Assembly (NCBI RefSeq): GCF_031844705.1
Contig: NZ_CP134609.1
Location: 5,828,001-5,892,000, forward strand
Source of the DNA: Streptomyces sp. ITFR-16
Lineage (GTDB): Bacteria > Actinomycetota > Actinomycetes > Streptomycetales > Streptomycetaceae
Reading direction: 5' to 3'
DNA: 64,000 bases
Under the pieces are notes generated by a model, which saw only the letters and a list, made by a program, of their open reading frames with translations, was not told where the DNA came from and ran no database searches. This document shows positions 10,431-18,573 of the stretch, piece after piece. Position numbers and translations under genes: made by a program. The first letter of the stretch is position 1; each line of letters starts with the position of its first letter.

Positions 10431-10490
10431 CCGACAGTCCGCCTACAGCGGGCCGACAGCCTGCCTACAGCCGCCGACAACGGCCGACAG
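10431..10490 (-). promoter_or_regulatory. array of six heptamers, candidate SARP binding region
   Basis: Read on the minus strand, the heptamer CTGT(A/C)GG occurs at 10437-10431, 10448-10442, 10459-10453 and 10470-10464, with exactly four bases between copies (11-bp period). A fifth copy, TTGTCGG at 10480-10474, and a sixth, CTGTCGG at 10490-10484, follow with three-base gaps. Direct heptamers at 11-bp spacing are the known recognition pattern of SARP proteins. The array ends 24 bases before the ATPase start codon, and an AfsR-type gene is the convergent neighbour. A -10 hexamer could lie within TCTGATAG at 10420-10413. Confidence 0.6.
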
Positions 10491-10520
10491 CCCGCCGATG
10501 GGGGAAGTCGGCGGGCTGTC
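10486..10520 (-). terminator. 13-bp perfect hairpin after panB
   Basis: GACAGCCCGCCGA (10486-10498) pairs perfectly with 10508-10520 around a nine-base loop. It lies 43 bases downstream of the panB stop and just before the ABC promoter region, so it should insulate the two transcription units. Its left arm overlaps the outermost heptamer of the array. Confidence 0.75.
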
Positions 10521-10562
10521 GTTGGTGCCGCTGTGGTCAACGGGGGCAAGGCCCCTGCGGCA

Positions 10563-11450
10563 TCAGTGGAAGGTGTGCTCCGGGGCCGGGAAGGTGCCGC
10601 CGACGACCTCGTCCGCGTACGCCTTCGCGGCGTCACCGAGGATCTGGCGCAGGTCGGCGTACTGCTTGGTGAAGCGCGGGACCTTGCCGCCGGTCAGCCC
10701 GACCATGTCGGTGTAGACCAGCACCTGCGCGTCGGTGTCCGGACCCGCGCCGATGCCGACGGTCGGGATGTGCAGGGTGCGGGTGACCTCGGCGGCCAGC
10801 TCGGCCGGTACGAGCTCCAGGACGACGGCGAACGCGCCCGCGTCCTGCACGGCCTTGGCGTCGCGCAGCATCTGCTGGGCGGCCTCCTCGCCGCGGCCCT
10901 GCACCCGGTAGCCCATCGCGTTGACGGACTGCGGGGTCAGGCCGATGTGGGCCATCACCGGGATGCCGGCGTCGACCAGCAGCTTGATCTGCTCGTGGCT
11001 GCGCTCGCCGCCTTCCAGCTTGACCGCCCCGACCCCGGACTCCTTGATCAGCCGGGTGGCGTTGCGCAGGGCCTGGACGGGGCTCTCCTGGTAGGCCCCG
11101 AAGGGCAGGTCGGCGACGATCAGGGCGCGCCTGGTGCCCCGGACGACGGCGGCGGAGAGGATGGCGATCTCGTCCATCGTGACGGGCACGGTGGTCTCGT
11201 AGCCGAGGTGACAGTTGCCCATGGAGTCGCCGACGAGCATGACCGGGATGCCGGCCTCGTCGAAGACGGACGCGGTCATCGCGTCGTAGGCGGTGAGCAT
11301 GGGCCACTTCTCGCCGCGCTCGGTGGCGGCGGCGATGTCGTGAACGGTGACCCGGCGGTTGCTCTTGCCCCCGTACAGCGCCTTGCTGCTGTCGGAGGGA
11401 GGTCCCGCGGGGGAGGGGGTGGACTGGTTGTGCGCAGCCTGAAGCGACAT
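10563..11450 (-). CDS. panB: 3-methyl-2-oxobutanoate hydroxymethyltransferase
   Basis: This 295-residue cytosolic enzyme makes ketopantoate from 2-ketoisovalerate and methylenetetrahydrofolate, the first step of pantothenate and coenzyme A synthesis. Family motifs are RRVTVHDIAAA, MLTAYDAMTASVFDEAGI, VGDSMGNCHLGYETTVPVTMDE with metal ligands, VGAVKLEGG and MAHIGLTPQS, and a late VGIGAGPDTDAQVLV. The ATG at 11448-11450 is chosen because GAAGGAG lies about ten bases upstream; the earlier in-frame ATG at 11471 has no such site. The roughly 30-residue Ser/Pro-rich N-terminus is longer than in E. coli PanB. It is a single gene, divergent from the exporter at 11645. Confidence 0.97.
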   Translation of the reverse strand: MSLQAAHNQSTPSPAGPPSDSSKALYGGKSNRRVTVHDIAAATERGEKWPMLTAYDAMTASVFDEAGIPVMLVGDSMGNCHLGYETTVPVTMDEIAILSAAVVRGTRRALIVADLPFGAYQESPVQALRNATRLIKESGVGAVKLEGGERSHEQIKLLVDAGIPVMAHIGLTPQSVNAMGYRVQGRGEEAAQQMLRDAKAVQDAGAFAVVLELVPAELAAEVTRTLHIPTVGIGAGPDTDAQVLVYTDMVGLTGGKVPRFTKQYADLRQILGDAAKAYADEVVGGTFPAPEHTFH

Positions 11451-11601
11451 GGCCAACGGCTCCTTCGTCATCTCGAGGCGCCCTGACGGCGTCCCCGGAT
11501 CGCTTCCATGGTGGCATCCCGGAGCCGCTCGCGGGAAGTGGGCCCGCACACGGAGCCCGGTGGGCCTCCCGATGGCCGCACGGCACGGTAAAGACTTTCC
11601 A

Positions 11602-11620
11602 ATACGAGACGGTCTCGTAT
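11602..11620. promoter_or_regulatory. 19-bp palindromic operator before the DHA2 exporter
   Basis: ATACGAGACGGTCTCGTAT has perfect 9-bp arms around one central base. It lies 24 bases before the exporter ATG, where a repressor would block initiation. The TetR gene downstream of the exporter is the obvious candidate to bind it. Perfect palindromes of this length are typical TetR operators. Confidence 0.75.
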
Positions 11621-11644
11621 CGAAACGGCGTTAGGCTGCTGTCC

Positions 11645-13249
11645 ATGTCCATACCGTCCGGCGCTCCCGCCGTCGTGTCCCGAGTCCCGGAGGCGGTCCA
11701 CCGCCGCCGCTGGGCGATCCTCGGCGTTCTCATGTTCAGCCTGCTCATCGTGGTGCTGGACAACTCCATCCTGAACGTCGCCGTCAAGACGATCGCCTCC
11801 CCCTCGCCCACCGGGCTGGGGGCCACCCAGAGCGAGCTGGAGTGGGCGATCAACTCCTACACGCTCGTCTTCGCCGGACTGCTCTTCACCGCAGGCCTCC
11901 TCGGCGACCGCCTCGGCCGCAAGAAGGTGCTGCTCTTCGGCATCGTCCTGTTCGGCATCGGCTCCGCCCTCGCCGCCATGTCCGGCTCGCCCGGCGAGCT
12001 GATCACCTGGCGCGCCCTGATGGGCTTCGGCGCCGCCTTCGTGATGCCGGCCACGCTCGCCGTCCTGATGAACGTCTTCGAGCGCGAGGAGCAGCCCAAG
12101 GCGATCGGCATCTGGGCCGGCAGCGTCGGCCTCGGCATCGCGATCGGCCCCATCACCGGCGGGCTGCTCCTGGAGCACTTCTGGTGGGGCTCGATCTTCC
12201 TGGTCAACGTGCCCGTCGTGATCGTGGCCCTGGTCGCCATGGTGGTGCTCGTGCCGGACTCGAAGGACCCGAAGCCCGGCCGGCTCGACCCGGTCGGCGT
12301 GATCCTGTCCATCATCGGCCTGGTGCTGCTGGTCTACGGCATCATCCGCGGCGGTGAGCTGGCCGACTTCACCGCCGGCTCCGTGCTCCTCCCGGTCATC
12401 GGCGGACTCGCCGTCCTGGTGGTGTTCGTCCTTCACGAGAAGCGCAGCAGCAGCCCGGCCATCGACATCTCGTACTTCCGCAAGCCCGCGTTCTCCGCGG
12501 CCGTCGCCGCCATCGCGCTGGTCTTCTTCGCGCTGATGGGCGTGACCTTCTTCTCCGCCTTCTACATGCAGAGCGTGCGCGGCTGGAGCGCGCTCCAGTC
12601 CGGTCTGCTGATCCTGCCCCTGGCCGTCGCGCAGATGCTCTTCGCACCCCGCGCCCGGCTGGTCGTCGACCGCTTCGGCGCCCGCGCCGTGTGCACCGTC
12701 GGCATGCTGATGGTCGCGGTCGGCCTGGCGGCCTTCACGCTGTTCGACGCCTCGACCCCGGTCTGGCTGATGTGCCTGGTCTTCTTCGTCCAGGGCACCG
12801 GCATGGCGCATGTGATGCCGCCGGTCACCGTGGCCGTGATGCAGGCGCTGCCGCGCGAGAAGGCCGGCTCGGGCTCGGCCGTCAACAACACGTTCCGGCA
12901 GGTCGGCGGCGCCCTCGGGATCGCCGTCCTCGGCTCGGTGCTGTCCACCGTCTACCGGGGCGACATCGAGGGCCACCTCGGCGCACTGCCGGCCGGGGCC
13001 CGGGACGCGGCGGGCGAGTCCATCGAGGCGACCCTCGGCGTCGCCGAGAAGATGGGCCCGGCGGGCACCCCGCTGGTCGCCGCCGCGCACGACGCCTTCA
13101 TGAGCGCCATGCACGTCACGGCCCTCGGCTCCGCGCTCGTCGCCCTGCTCGGCGCGATCGTGGTCGCCCTGTTCCTGCCGGGCCGCACACCCGCCCCGCA
13201 GGCACCCGCACGCGACGAGGAGACGGTGCCCGCGGGCGCCGAACGGTGA
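11645..13249 (+). CDS. DHA2-family (EmrB/QacA) multidrug MFS exporter
   Basis: This 534-residue protein has about fourteen hydrophobic segments, the number expected for DHA2 drug:proton antiporters. It contains LDNSILNVAVKTI (TM1 motif D), the motif A loop GDRLGRKKVLLFG, the motif C-like stretch GSVGLGIAIGPITGG in TM5, and AVNNTFRQVGGALGIAVLGS late in the protein. It would extrude a lipophilic compound using the proton gradient. A perfect palindrome precedes it, and a TetR gene follows 81 bases downstream in the same direction, so the pair probably forms a self-limiting resistance unit. Confidence 0.93.
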   Translation: MSIPSGAPAVVSRVPEAVHRRRWAILGVLMFSLLIVVLDNSILNVAVKTIASPSPTGLGATQSELEWAINSYTLVFAGLLFTAGLLGDRLGRKKVLLFGIVLFGIGSALAAMSGSPGELITWRALMGFGAAFVMPATLAVLMNVFEREEQPKAIGIWAGSVGLGIAIGPITGGLLLEHFWWGSIFLVNVPVVIVALVAMVVLVPDSKDPKPGRLDPVGVILSIIGLVLLVYGIIRGGELADFTAGSVLLPVIGGLAVLVVFVLHEKRSSSPAIDISYFRKPAFSAAVAAIALVFFALMGVTFFSAFYMQSVRGWSALQSGLLILPLAVAQMLFAPRARLVVDRFGARAVCTVGMLMVAVGLAAFTLFDASTPVWLMCLVFFVQGTGMAHVMPPVTVAVMQALPREKAGSGSAVNNTFRQVGGALGIAVLGSVLSTVYRGDIEGHLGALPAGARDAAGESIEATLGVAEKMGPAGTPLVAAAHDAFMSAMHVTALGSALVALLGAIVVALFLPGRTPAPQAPARDEETVPAGAER

Positions 13250-13330
13250 CACCGGCGGCCCCGGCCGGCCGGTGTCGGCCGGGCGCCGCCCGCGTCGGCG
13301 AGAATCGGGGGCGGCGAAAGGTGGTTTCAC

Positions 13331-14071
13331 GTGCAGGCTCAGGCACCGGACCAGGACGAACGGGTCCCGGGCGAACGGGACGGGCAGTCCGGCGACGACC
13401 GGCCCCGGCAGGCGGACGACAGCCCCGGCCGGCGGACCGGCGACGAGCCGGAGCCCCGTCGTGGCCGCCCGCGCAGCGCCGCCGCCGAGCGGGCCATCCT
13501 GGACGCCGTCATCGAACTGCTGGAGGCCGGTGAACCCCTCGCCGGCCTCTCCATCGAGCGGATCGCCCGCACCGCCGGGGTCGGCAAGGCCACCATCTAC
13601 CGGCGCTGGGCCGACAAGGAGGAGCTCTTCGTCGACGTCCTGCGCGACATCGAGCCGCCGGAACCCGAGGTGTCGGGCACCGGCGGCCTCGACGACCTGC
13701 GGGTCCTGCTGGAGTCGATGCGCACCGGGGGTCTCGCCCGGCGCTCCTCGGTCTTCCTGCACAACGTCTTCGCGCAGATGAAGAGCCACCCCAAGCTCTG
13801 GTCCGAGTACCAGTGCACCGTGATCGCCCCCCGCCGCCTCGCCATGGTCGCCGCCGTCCGGCGGGCCGTCGAGCTGGGCGAACTGCGGGGGGACACGGAT
13901 CTGGACCTGATGGACGACCTGTTCCTCGGCCCCATGCTCGTACGCACGGTCCACCGGCCGGACGCGCCGCTGCCCGACGATCTCGCCGACCGGATCATCG
14001 CCCTGGTGACCGAGGGCCTCGGCCCCCGGCCCGCAGGCACCGGACCGGGAAGCGCCGCAGACCCGGGCTGA
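13331..14071 (+). CDS. TetR-family repressor of the adjacent exporter
   Basis: This 246-residue regulator begins at GTG 13331 with a roughly 40-residue charged, Pro/Gly-rich leader. The helix-turn-helix follows at LSIERIARTAGVGKATIYRRWADK, and the helical ligand domain fills the rest. GAAAGGTGG lies upstream of the GTG. The downstream position relative to the DHA2 exporter and the 19-bp palindrome before that exporter suggest repression of both genes. The disordered leader is unusual, and a later start near the HTH (GRPRSAAAERAILDAV) cannot be excluded. Confidence 0.9.
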   Translation: MQAQAPDQDERVPGERDGQSGDDRPRQADDSPGRRTGDEPEPRRGRPRSAAAERAILDAVIELLEAGEPLAGLSIERIARTAGVGKATIYRRWADKEELFVDVLRDIEPPEPEVSGTGGLDDLRVLLESMRTGGLARRSSVFLHNVFAQMKSHPKLWSEYQCTVIAPRRLAMVAAVRRAVELGELRGDTDLDLMDDLFLGPMLVRTVHRPDAPLPDDLADRIIALVTEGLGPRPAGTGPGSAADPG

Positions 14072-14262
14072 CGCGCCCGGGCCGGTACGAGTGTGATCGT
14101 TCTGTCACAAGCCCCCGCGTATCCACCCCGGCCGGAACCCTCGGCGCCGCTTCCTTCGTCCTCGTGGCAGTACGGCCGTCGTCGACGGCCGGAATGGCAT
14201 CGCACATCGCCTAGGGTCGTAGGGCGCGGCGATGTGTACGGCAAGGCAGTGAGGACAGCGCG

Positions 14263-15285
14263 ATGGTGCAGGCGTACAGGACGGACGCGGAGAACGGCGG
14301 CGTGGGACCGCAGCGCTCCGGATCCCGCTTCCGGGACCTGCGCGACAGATGGACCCGGGACCCGGGCATCTGGCGGCGCGGCATCGTCCTGGCCTGCTGC
14401 TCCGTCCTGCTGACGCTGGTGATGGTCTTCCATGCCCAGATCCCGAACACCATCGGCAACCTGGGCAGCCTCACCGAGACGTTCCTGCCCTGGATCGCCG
14501 TCTTCGTCCCGCTGCTGCTGGTCCTGGCCCTGGTGCGCCGCTCGGCGACCGCGCTGATCGCCCTGCTGCTGCCGGTCGTGTTCTGGTTCAACCTGTTCGG
14601 CGGGCTGCTCACCGACAAGTCCGGCGGCGGCGGCGATCTCACCGTCGCCACCCACAACGTCAACGCGGACAACCCGGACCCCGCCGGCACCGCCCAGCAG
14701 GTCGCGGGCTCCGGCGCGGACGTCATCGCCCTCCAGGAGCTGCCCGCCGGCCAGGTGGCGGCGTACGAGTCGGCGCTCGCCGCGCGCTTCCCGTACCACT
14801 CCGTGCAGGGGACCGTCGGTGTGTGGAGCAAGTACCGGCTCAGCGACACCCGGCCGGTGGACATCAAGATGGGCTGGGTCCGGGCCATGCGGACCACCGT
14901 CGCCACCCCCGAGGGTCCGCTCGCCGTCTATGTGGCACACCTGCCCTCGGTCCGGGTCAAGCTGCACGCCGGGTTCACCGCCAACCAGCGCGACCAGAGC
15001 GCGGACGCCCTCGGCGAGGCCATCTCCCACGAGCGGCTGGAGCGGGTCGCGCTGCTCGGCGACCTCAACGGCACCATGAACGACCGCTCGCTCAACGCGG
15101 TCACCTCCCAGATGCGCTCCACCCAGGGCGCGGCCGGTGACGGCTTCGGCTTCAGCTGGCCCGCGTCGTTCCCGATGGCGCGGATCGACCAGATCATGGT
15201 GAAGGGCGTCGAGCCGATGTCCTCGTGGACGCTCCCGGCCACGGACAGCGACCATCTTCCGATCGCCGCCCGCGTCAAGCTCTGA
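14263..15285 (+). CDS. membrane-anchored endonuclease/exonuclease/phosphatase-family protein
   Basis: This 340-residue protein has a basic N-terminus, three hydrophobic segments (about residues 40-62, 73-93 and 97-117), and then an EEP-fold catalytic domain facing outward. Catalytic motifs are THNVNADN, ALQELPAG with the metal-binding glutamate, GDLNGTMND with the catalytic Asp-Asn pair, and the terminal SDHLPIAA with Asp-His. Substrates in this family range from nucleic acid to phospholipid and inositol phosphates. The extracellular placement argues for a lipid or extracellular nucleic acid substrate, but this is inference. It appears to be a single transcription unit. Confidence 0.88.
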   Translation: MVQAYRTDAENGGVGPQRSGSRFRDLRDRWTRDPGIWRRGIVLACCSVLLTLVMVFHAQIPNTIGNLGSLTETFLPWIAVFVPLLLVLALVRRSATALIALLLPVVFWFNLFGGLLTDKSGGGGDLTVATHNVNADNPDPAGTAQQVAGSGADVIALQELPAGQVAAYESALAARFPYHSVQGTVGVWSKYRLSDTRPVDIKMGWVRAMRTTVATPEGPLAVYVAHLPSVRVKLHAGFTANQRDQSADALGEAISHERLERVALLGDLNGTMNDRSLNAVTSQMRSTQGAAGDGFGFSWPASFPMARIDQIMVKGVEPMSSWTLPATDSDHLPIAARVKL

Positions 15286-15329
15286 CGCAACGGGCCGTTT
15301 ACCTCCGGGCATAAAACGTCTGAGAGAAT

Positions 15330-15401
15330 TTGTTCCGATCGGGAACAAGGTAGCCGGTGAGAAGACCGGTCCCTCGTCGTGCGCGCTTGTCTCCGCGCAC
15401 G
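15330..15401 (+). promoter_or_regulatory. palindrome and leader hairpin before an MFS gene
   Basis: TTGTTCCGATCGGGAACAA at 15330-15348 has 7-bp arms and contains the perfect 8-mer CCGATCGG, so it is a plausible operator. Downstream, CGTGCGCG (15378-15385) pairs perfectly with 15394-15401 around an eight-base loop, then a pyrimidine-rich run leads to the ribosome site GAAAGG at 15421. The arrangement suggests repression plus possible leader control. Confidence 0.5.
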
Positions 15402-15435
15402 CCCTTGCCCCCTCCCTGCGGAAAGGTCTCTCTTC

Positions 15436-16662
15436 ATGCCCCTGGCCCTGCTCGCGTTGGCTGTGAGCGCCTTCGGCATCGGCACCACCGAGTTCGTGAT
15501 GATGGGCCTGCTGCCCAATGTCGCGGACGACCTGGGCACCTCCGTCCCCACCGCCGGGTATCTGGTGTCGGCCTACGCGATCGGCGTGGTGCTCGGCGCG
15601 CCCCTGCTCACCTCCGTCGGCTCCCGGATCCCGCGCAAGCGGATGCTCCTGCTGCTGATGGCGCTCTTCACCGTCGGCAACCTCGCCTCCGCGCTCGCCC
15701 CCGGCTTCGGCTGGCTGGTCGCGGGGCGGCTGCTGGCCGGGCTGCCGCACGGCGCGTTCTTCGGCGTCGGCGCGGTCGTCGCCGCCCGGCTCGTCCCCGA
15801 GGGGCGCCGGGCCCGGGCCGTGGCCACGATGTTCCTCGGCCTGACCGTTGCCAACATCGTCGGCGTGCCCGCCGCCACCCTGCTCGGCCAGCACCTCGGC
15901 TGGCGGGCCACCTTCCTGGTGGTCGCGGTCATCGGCCTCTGTGCGATGGCCGCGCTCGCCCGGCTGATCCCGCAGATCCCGGTCGAGGCCCACCAGAACG
16001 TCCGCCACGAGCTGCGCGCCCTCGGCAACCGGCAGGTGCTGCTCGGCCTGCTCACCGCCGTCTTCGGCTTCGCCGGGGTCTTCGCCGTGTACTCCTACCT
16101 CTCGGCGATGACCACCGAGGCGATGGGCTTCGGCGAGTCCTCCGTGACGCCGGTGCTGGCGCTCTTCGGCATCGGCATGACCCTGGGCGCCCTCGCCGCG
16201 GGCCCGCTCACGGACCGGGCGCTGCGCCCGACGCTGTACGGATCACTGGGCGCGCTCGCCGTGGTCCTGGTCGTCTTCCCGTTCGCCGCGCATGTGCGGT
16301 GGGCCGCGCTGGTGATGGTGGTGCTGCTGGGCGGGGTCGGCTTCATGACCACCACCCCGCTCCAGATGCTCGTCATGAACAAGGCCAAGGACGCCCCGAC
16401 CCTGGCGTCCGCCTCCAACCACTCCGCGTTCAACCTGGCCAACGCGGGCGGCGCGTGGCTCGGCGGCGTGGCCATCGCGGCCGGCTGGGGCTGGACCTCC
16501 CCGGCCCTGGTCGGCGCGGCCCTGGCCCTGGCGGGCCTGGCGATCGCGGTGACGGCGGGCACGCTGGACCGTGAGAGGGGAACCTCAAAGGTGGTGGCCG
16601 GCCAGAATTCAGCCCGTCCGGCGTTCGAGGACAAGACCTCGGCCGGATCGGGCCGCAACTGA
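15436..16662 (+). CDS. MFS exporter (AraJ/Cmx-like, DHA1)
   Basis: This 408-residue protein has twelve hydrophobic segments. The start MPLALLALAVSAFGIGTTEFVMMG and the later GAFFGVGAVVAARLVP are typical of the AraJ and chloramphenicol-exporter group. MLVMNKAKDAPTLASASNHSAFN is the conserved TM10-11 region. The ATG at 15436 follows GAAAGG. The last ~25 residues (from about KVVAGQNSARPAF) are not transporter-like and are encoded by a repeat also found just after the stop, so the reading frame seems to have been extended by repeat sequence. Chloramphenicol or arabinose-derivative export is possible but unproven. Confidence 0.9.
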   Translation: MPLALLALAVSAFGIGTTEFVMMGLLPNVADDLGTSVPTAGYLVSAYAIGVVLGAPLLTSVGSRIPRKRMLLLLMALFTVGNLASALAPGFGWLVAGRLLAGLPHGAFFGVGAVVAARLVPEGRRARAVATMFLGLTVANIVGVPAATLLGQHLGWRATFLVVAVIGLCAMAALARLIPQIPVEAHQNVRHELRALGNRQVLLGLLTAVFGFAGVFAVYSYLSAMTTEAMGFGESSVTPVLALFGIGMTLGALAAGPLTDRALRPTLYGSLGALAVVLVVFPFAAHVRWAALVMVVLLGGVGFMTTTPLQMLVMNKAKDAPTLASASNHSAFNLANAGGAWLGGVAIAAGWGWTSPALVGAALALAGLAIAVTAGTLDRERGTSKVVAGQNSARPAFEDKTSAGSGRN

Positions 16663-16716
16663 CGGACAACCCAGCCCGTCCGGCGTCCGGGGACAACCCC
16701 CGGCCCCGGACGGGCT
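16610..16716. repeat. two copies of a dispersed GC-rich repeat with terminator hairpin
   Basis: CAGCCCGTCCGGCGT occurs at 16610-16624 and again at 16672-16686, each followed by a related TCGAGGACAA or CCGGGGACAA. From memory this resembles a motif common in Streptomyces intergenic regions. The second copy forms an 11-bp stem (16673-16683 with 16706-16716) enclosing a smaller hairpin and sits between convergent genes, so it serves as a bidirectional terminator. The first copy encodes the tail of the MFS protein. Confidence 0.65.
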
Positions 16717-16739
16717 CGCGTTTCGGAGACCCGCCGGCG

Positions 16740-18494
16740 TCAGCCGGCCTCCCGCCACCGGTTCGTGATCGGCAGCCGCCGGTCCTTCCCGAATCCCTTC
16801 GGCGAGATCTTCGTCCCCGGCGGATACTGCCGCCGCTTGTACTCCGCGGTGTCCACCATCCGCAGCGTCTTCGCCACCAGCGCCTCGTCGAACCCGGCCG
16901 CCACGATCGCGTCGAGGCCCTGGTCCCGGTCCACGTACAGCTCCAGGATCCGGTCCAGCACGTCGTAGTCCGGCAGCGAGTCCGTGTCGACCTGGCCCGG
17001 CCGCAGCTCGGCGCTCGGCGGCTTGGTGATCGAGGCCTCCGGGATCGGCGGGGTCTGCCCGCGCTCCTCGGCGGCCCGGTTGCGCCACTTCGCCAGCCGG
17101 AAGACCCACGTCTTGTACACGTCCTTGATCGGCCCGTACGCGCCGACCGCGTCCCCGTACAGCGTGGAGTACCCGACCGCCAGCTCGGACTTGTTGCCGG
17201 GCGCCAGGACGATGTGGCCCTCCTGGTTGGACAGCGCCATCAGCAGCGTGCCGCGCAGCCGCGCCTGGAGGTTCTCCTCGGCCAGCCCGGTCAGCTCCAG
17301 CGACCCCATGTACGCGTCGAACATCGGCTCGATCGGCACGGTCCGGAAGTTCAGCCCGGTACGCCGTGCCATCTCGGCCGCGTCGCCCTTGGAGTGCTCC
17401 GAGGAGTACTTCGACGGCATCGAGACCGCGTACACGTTCCGCGCCCCCAGCGCATCGCAGGCGATGGCCGCGCAGAGCGCCGAGTCGATTCCGCCGGAGA
17501 GCCCCAGCAGCACACTGCTGAAACCGTTCTTCGCGGCGTACGCACGCAGCCCGACGACCAGCGCGGAGTAGACCTCCTCGTCGTCGTCGAGCCGCTCCGC
17601 GTAGCCGCCGGCCAGCTCCGCCTCGTAGGGCGGGAGGGGCTTCTCGGAGAGGACCACGTGGTCGATCCGCAGACCGTCGTTTACCACACCCGACGGGGTC
17701 TCGGCGGGGGCGGCCGGCAGGTCCAGGTCGAGGATGACGCTGCCCTCGGCGAACTGGGGCGCGCGGGCGATGACCTCGCCGTGCCGGTCGACGACGATCG
17801 AGTCGCCGTCGAAGACCAGCTCGTCCTGGCCGCCGATCATCGCCAGATAGGCGGTCGTGCAGTCCGCCTCCCGGGCCCGCCTGCGGACCAGTTCGAGGCG
17901 GGTGTCGTCCTTGTCCCGCTCGTAGGGCGAGGCGTTGACGGAGAGCAGCAGTCCGGCCCCGGCGGCGCGCGCGGCCGGCACCCGGCCGCCGTCCTGCCAG
18001 AGGTCCTCGCAGATCGCGAGCGCCACATCGATGCCGTGCACCCGCACCACCGGCATCGAGTCGCCCGGCACGAAGTACCGGAACTCGTCGAAGACGCCGT
18101 AGTTGGGCAGGTGGTGCTTGGCGAAGTTCAGCGCGACCGCGCCCCGGTGCAGCACCGCGGCCGCGTTGCGCGGGGACCCGGCCGGCTGGCCGTAGCGCGC
18201 GGCGGCGGACTCGGAGCGGTCGAGGTAGCCGACGACGACCGGCAGCTCCCCGAAGCCCTCCTCGTCGAGCCGGACGGCGAGCGCGCGCAGCGCGGCCCGC
18301 GAGGCCTCGACGAAGGACGACCGCAGGGCCAGGTCCTCGACGGGGTAGCCGGTCAGCACCATCTCCGGGAACGCCACCAGATGGGCGCCCTGTTCGGCGG
18401 AGTGCCGGGTCCAGTGGACGATCGCCTCGGCGTTGCCGGCGAGGTCACCGACGGTCGAGTCGATCTGATTCAGTGCGAGGCGTAGTTGAGGCAC
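16740..18494 (-). CDS. nadE: glutamine-dependent NAD+ synthetase
   Basis: This 584-residue enzyme amidates nicotinic acid adenine dinucleotide to NAD+ using ammonia released from glutamine. The N-terminal nitrilase-like amidase (about residues 1-270) has AFPEMVLTGYP with the catalytic Glu and ALAICEDLWQDGG with the nucleophilic Cys. The C-terminal synthetase has the PP-loop LLGLSGGIDSAL, then GNKSELAVGYSTLYGD. Length and architecture match the two-domain actinobacterial enzyme. The GTG at 18492-18494 gives MPQLRLALNQID, the usual N-terminus; a GTG three codons upstream is possible. It is convergent with the MFS gene. Confidence 0.97.
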   Translation of the reverse strand: MPQLRLALNQIDSTVGDLAGNAEAIVHWTRHSAEQGAHLVAFPEMVLTGYPVEDLALRSSFVEASRAALRALAVRLDEEGFGELPVVVGYLDRSESAAARYGQPAGSPRNAAAVLHRGAVALNFAKHHLPNYGVFDEFRYFVPGDSMPVVRVHGIDVALAICEDLWQDGGRVPAARAAGAGLLLSVNASPYERDKDDTRLELVRRRAREADCTTAYLAMIGGQDELVFDGDSIVVDRHGEVIARAPQFAEGSVILDLDLPAAPAETPSGVVNDGLRIDHVVLSEKPLPPYEAELAGGYAERLDDDEEVYSALVVGLRAYAAKNGFSSVLLGLSGGIDSALCAAIACDALGARNVYAVSMPSKYSSEHSKGDAAEMARRTGLNFRTVPIEPMFDAYMGSLELTGLAEENLQARLRGTLLMALSNQEGHIVLAPGNKSELAVGYSTLYGDAVGAYGPIKDVYKTWVFRLAKWRNRAAEERGQTPPIPEASITKPPSAELRPGQVDTDSLPDYDVLDRILELYVDRDQGLDAIVAAGFDEALVAKTLRMVDTAEYKRRQYPPGTKISPKGFGKDRRLPITNRWREAG

Positions 18495-18573
18495 GCCGCC
18501 CACTCTAATCGTCTGACTGACGCGATGTCCCGGCGAGCCGCGTAAAAAGAGCGCGCGGCCCGCCGGGAACGGT

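Noticed and set aside
14092..14109. TGTGA...TCACA resembling a CRP site
   Set aside because: The spacer is eight bases instead of six, and no second feature supports it.
15343..15357. AACAAGGTAGCCG matching the 3' region of 16S rRNA
   Set aside because: A 13-base match to some part of 16S is expected by chance in a window this size, and the flanks do not match.
15357..16574. Long alternative frame overlapping the MFS gene at 15436
   Set aside because: Its translation is Arg/Pro/Ala-rich low-complexity sequence, while the other frame gives a clear twelve-helix transporter.
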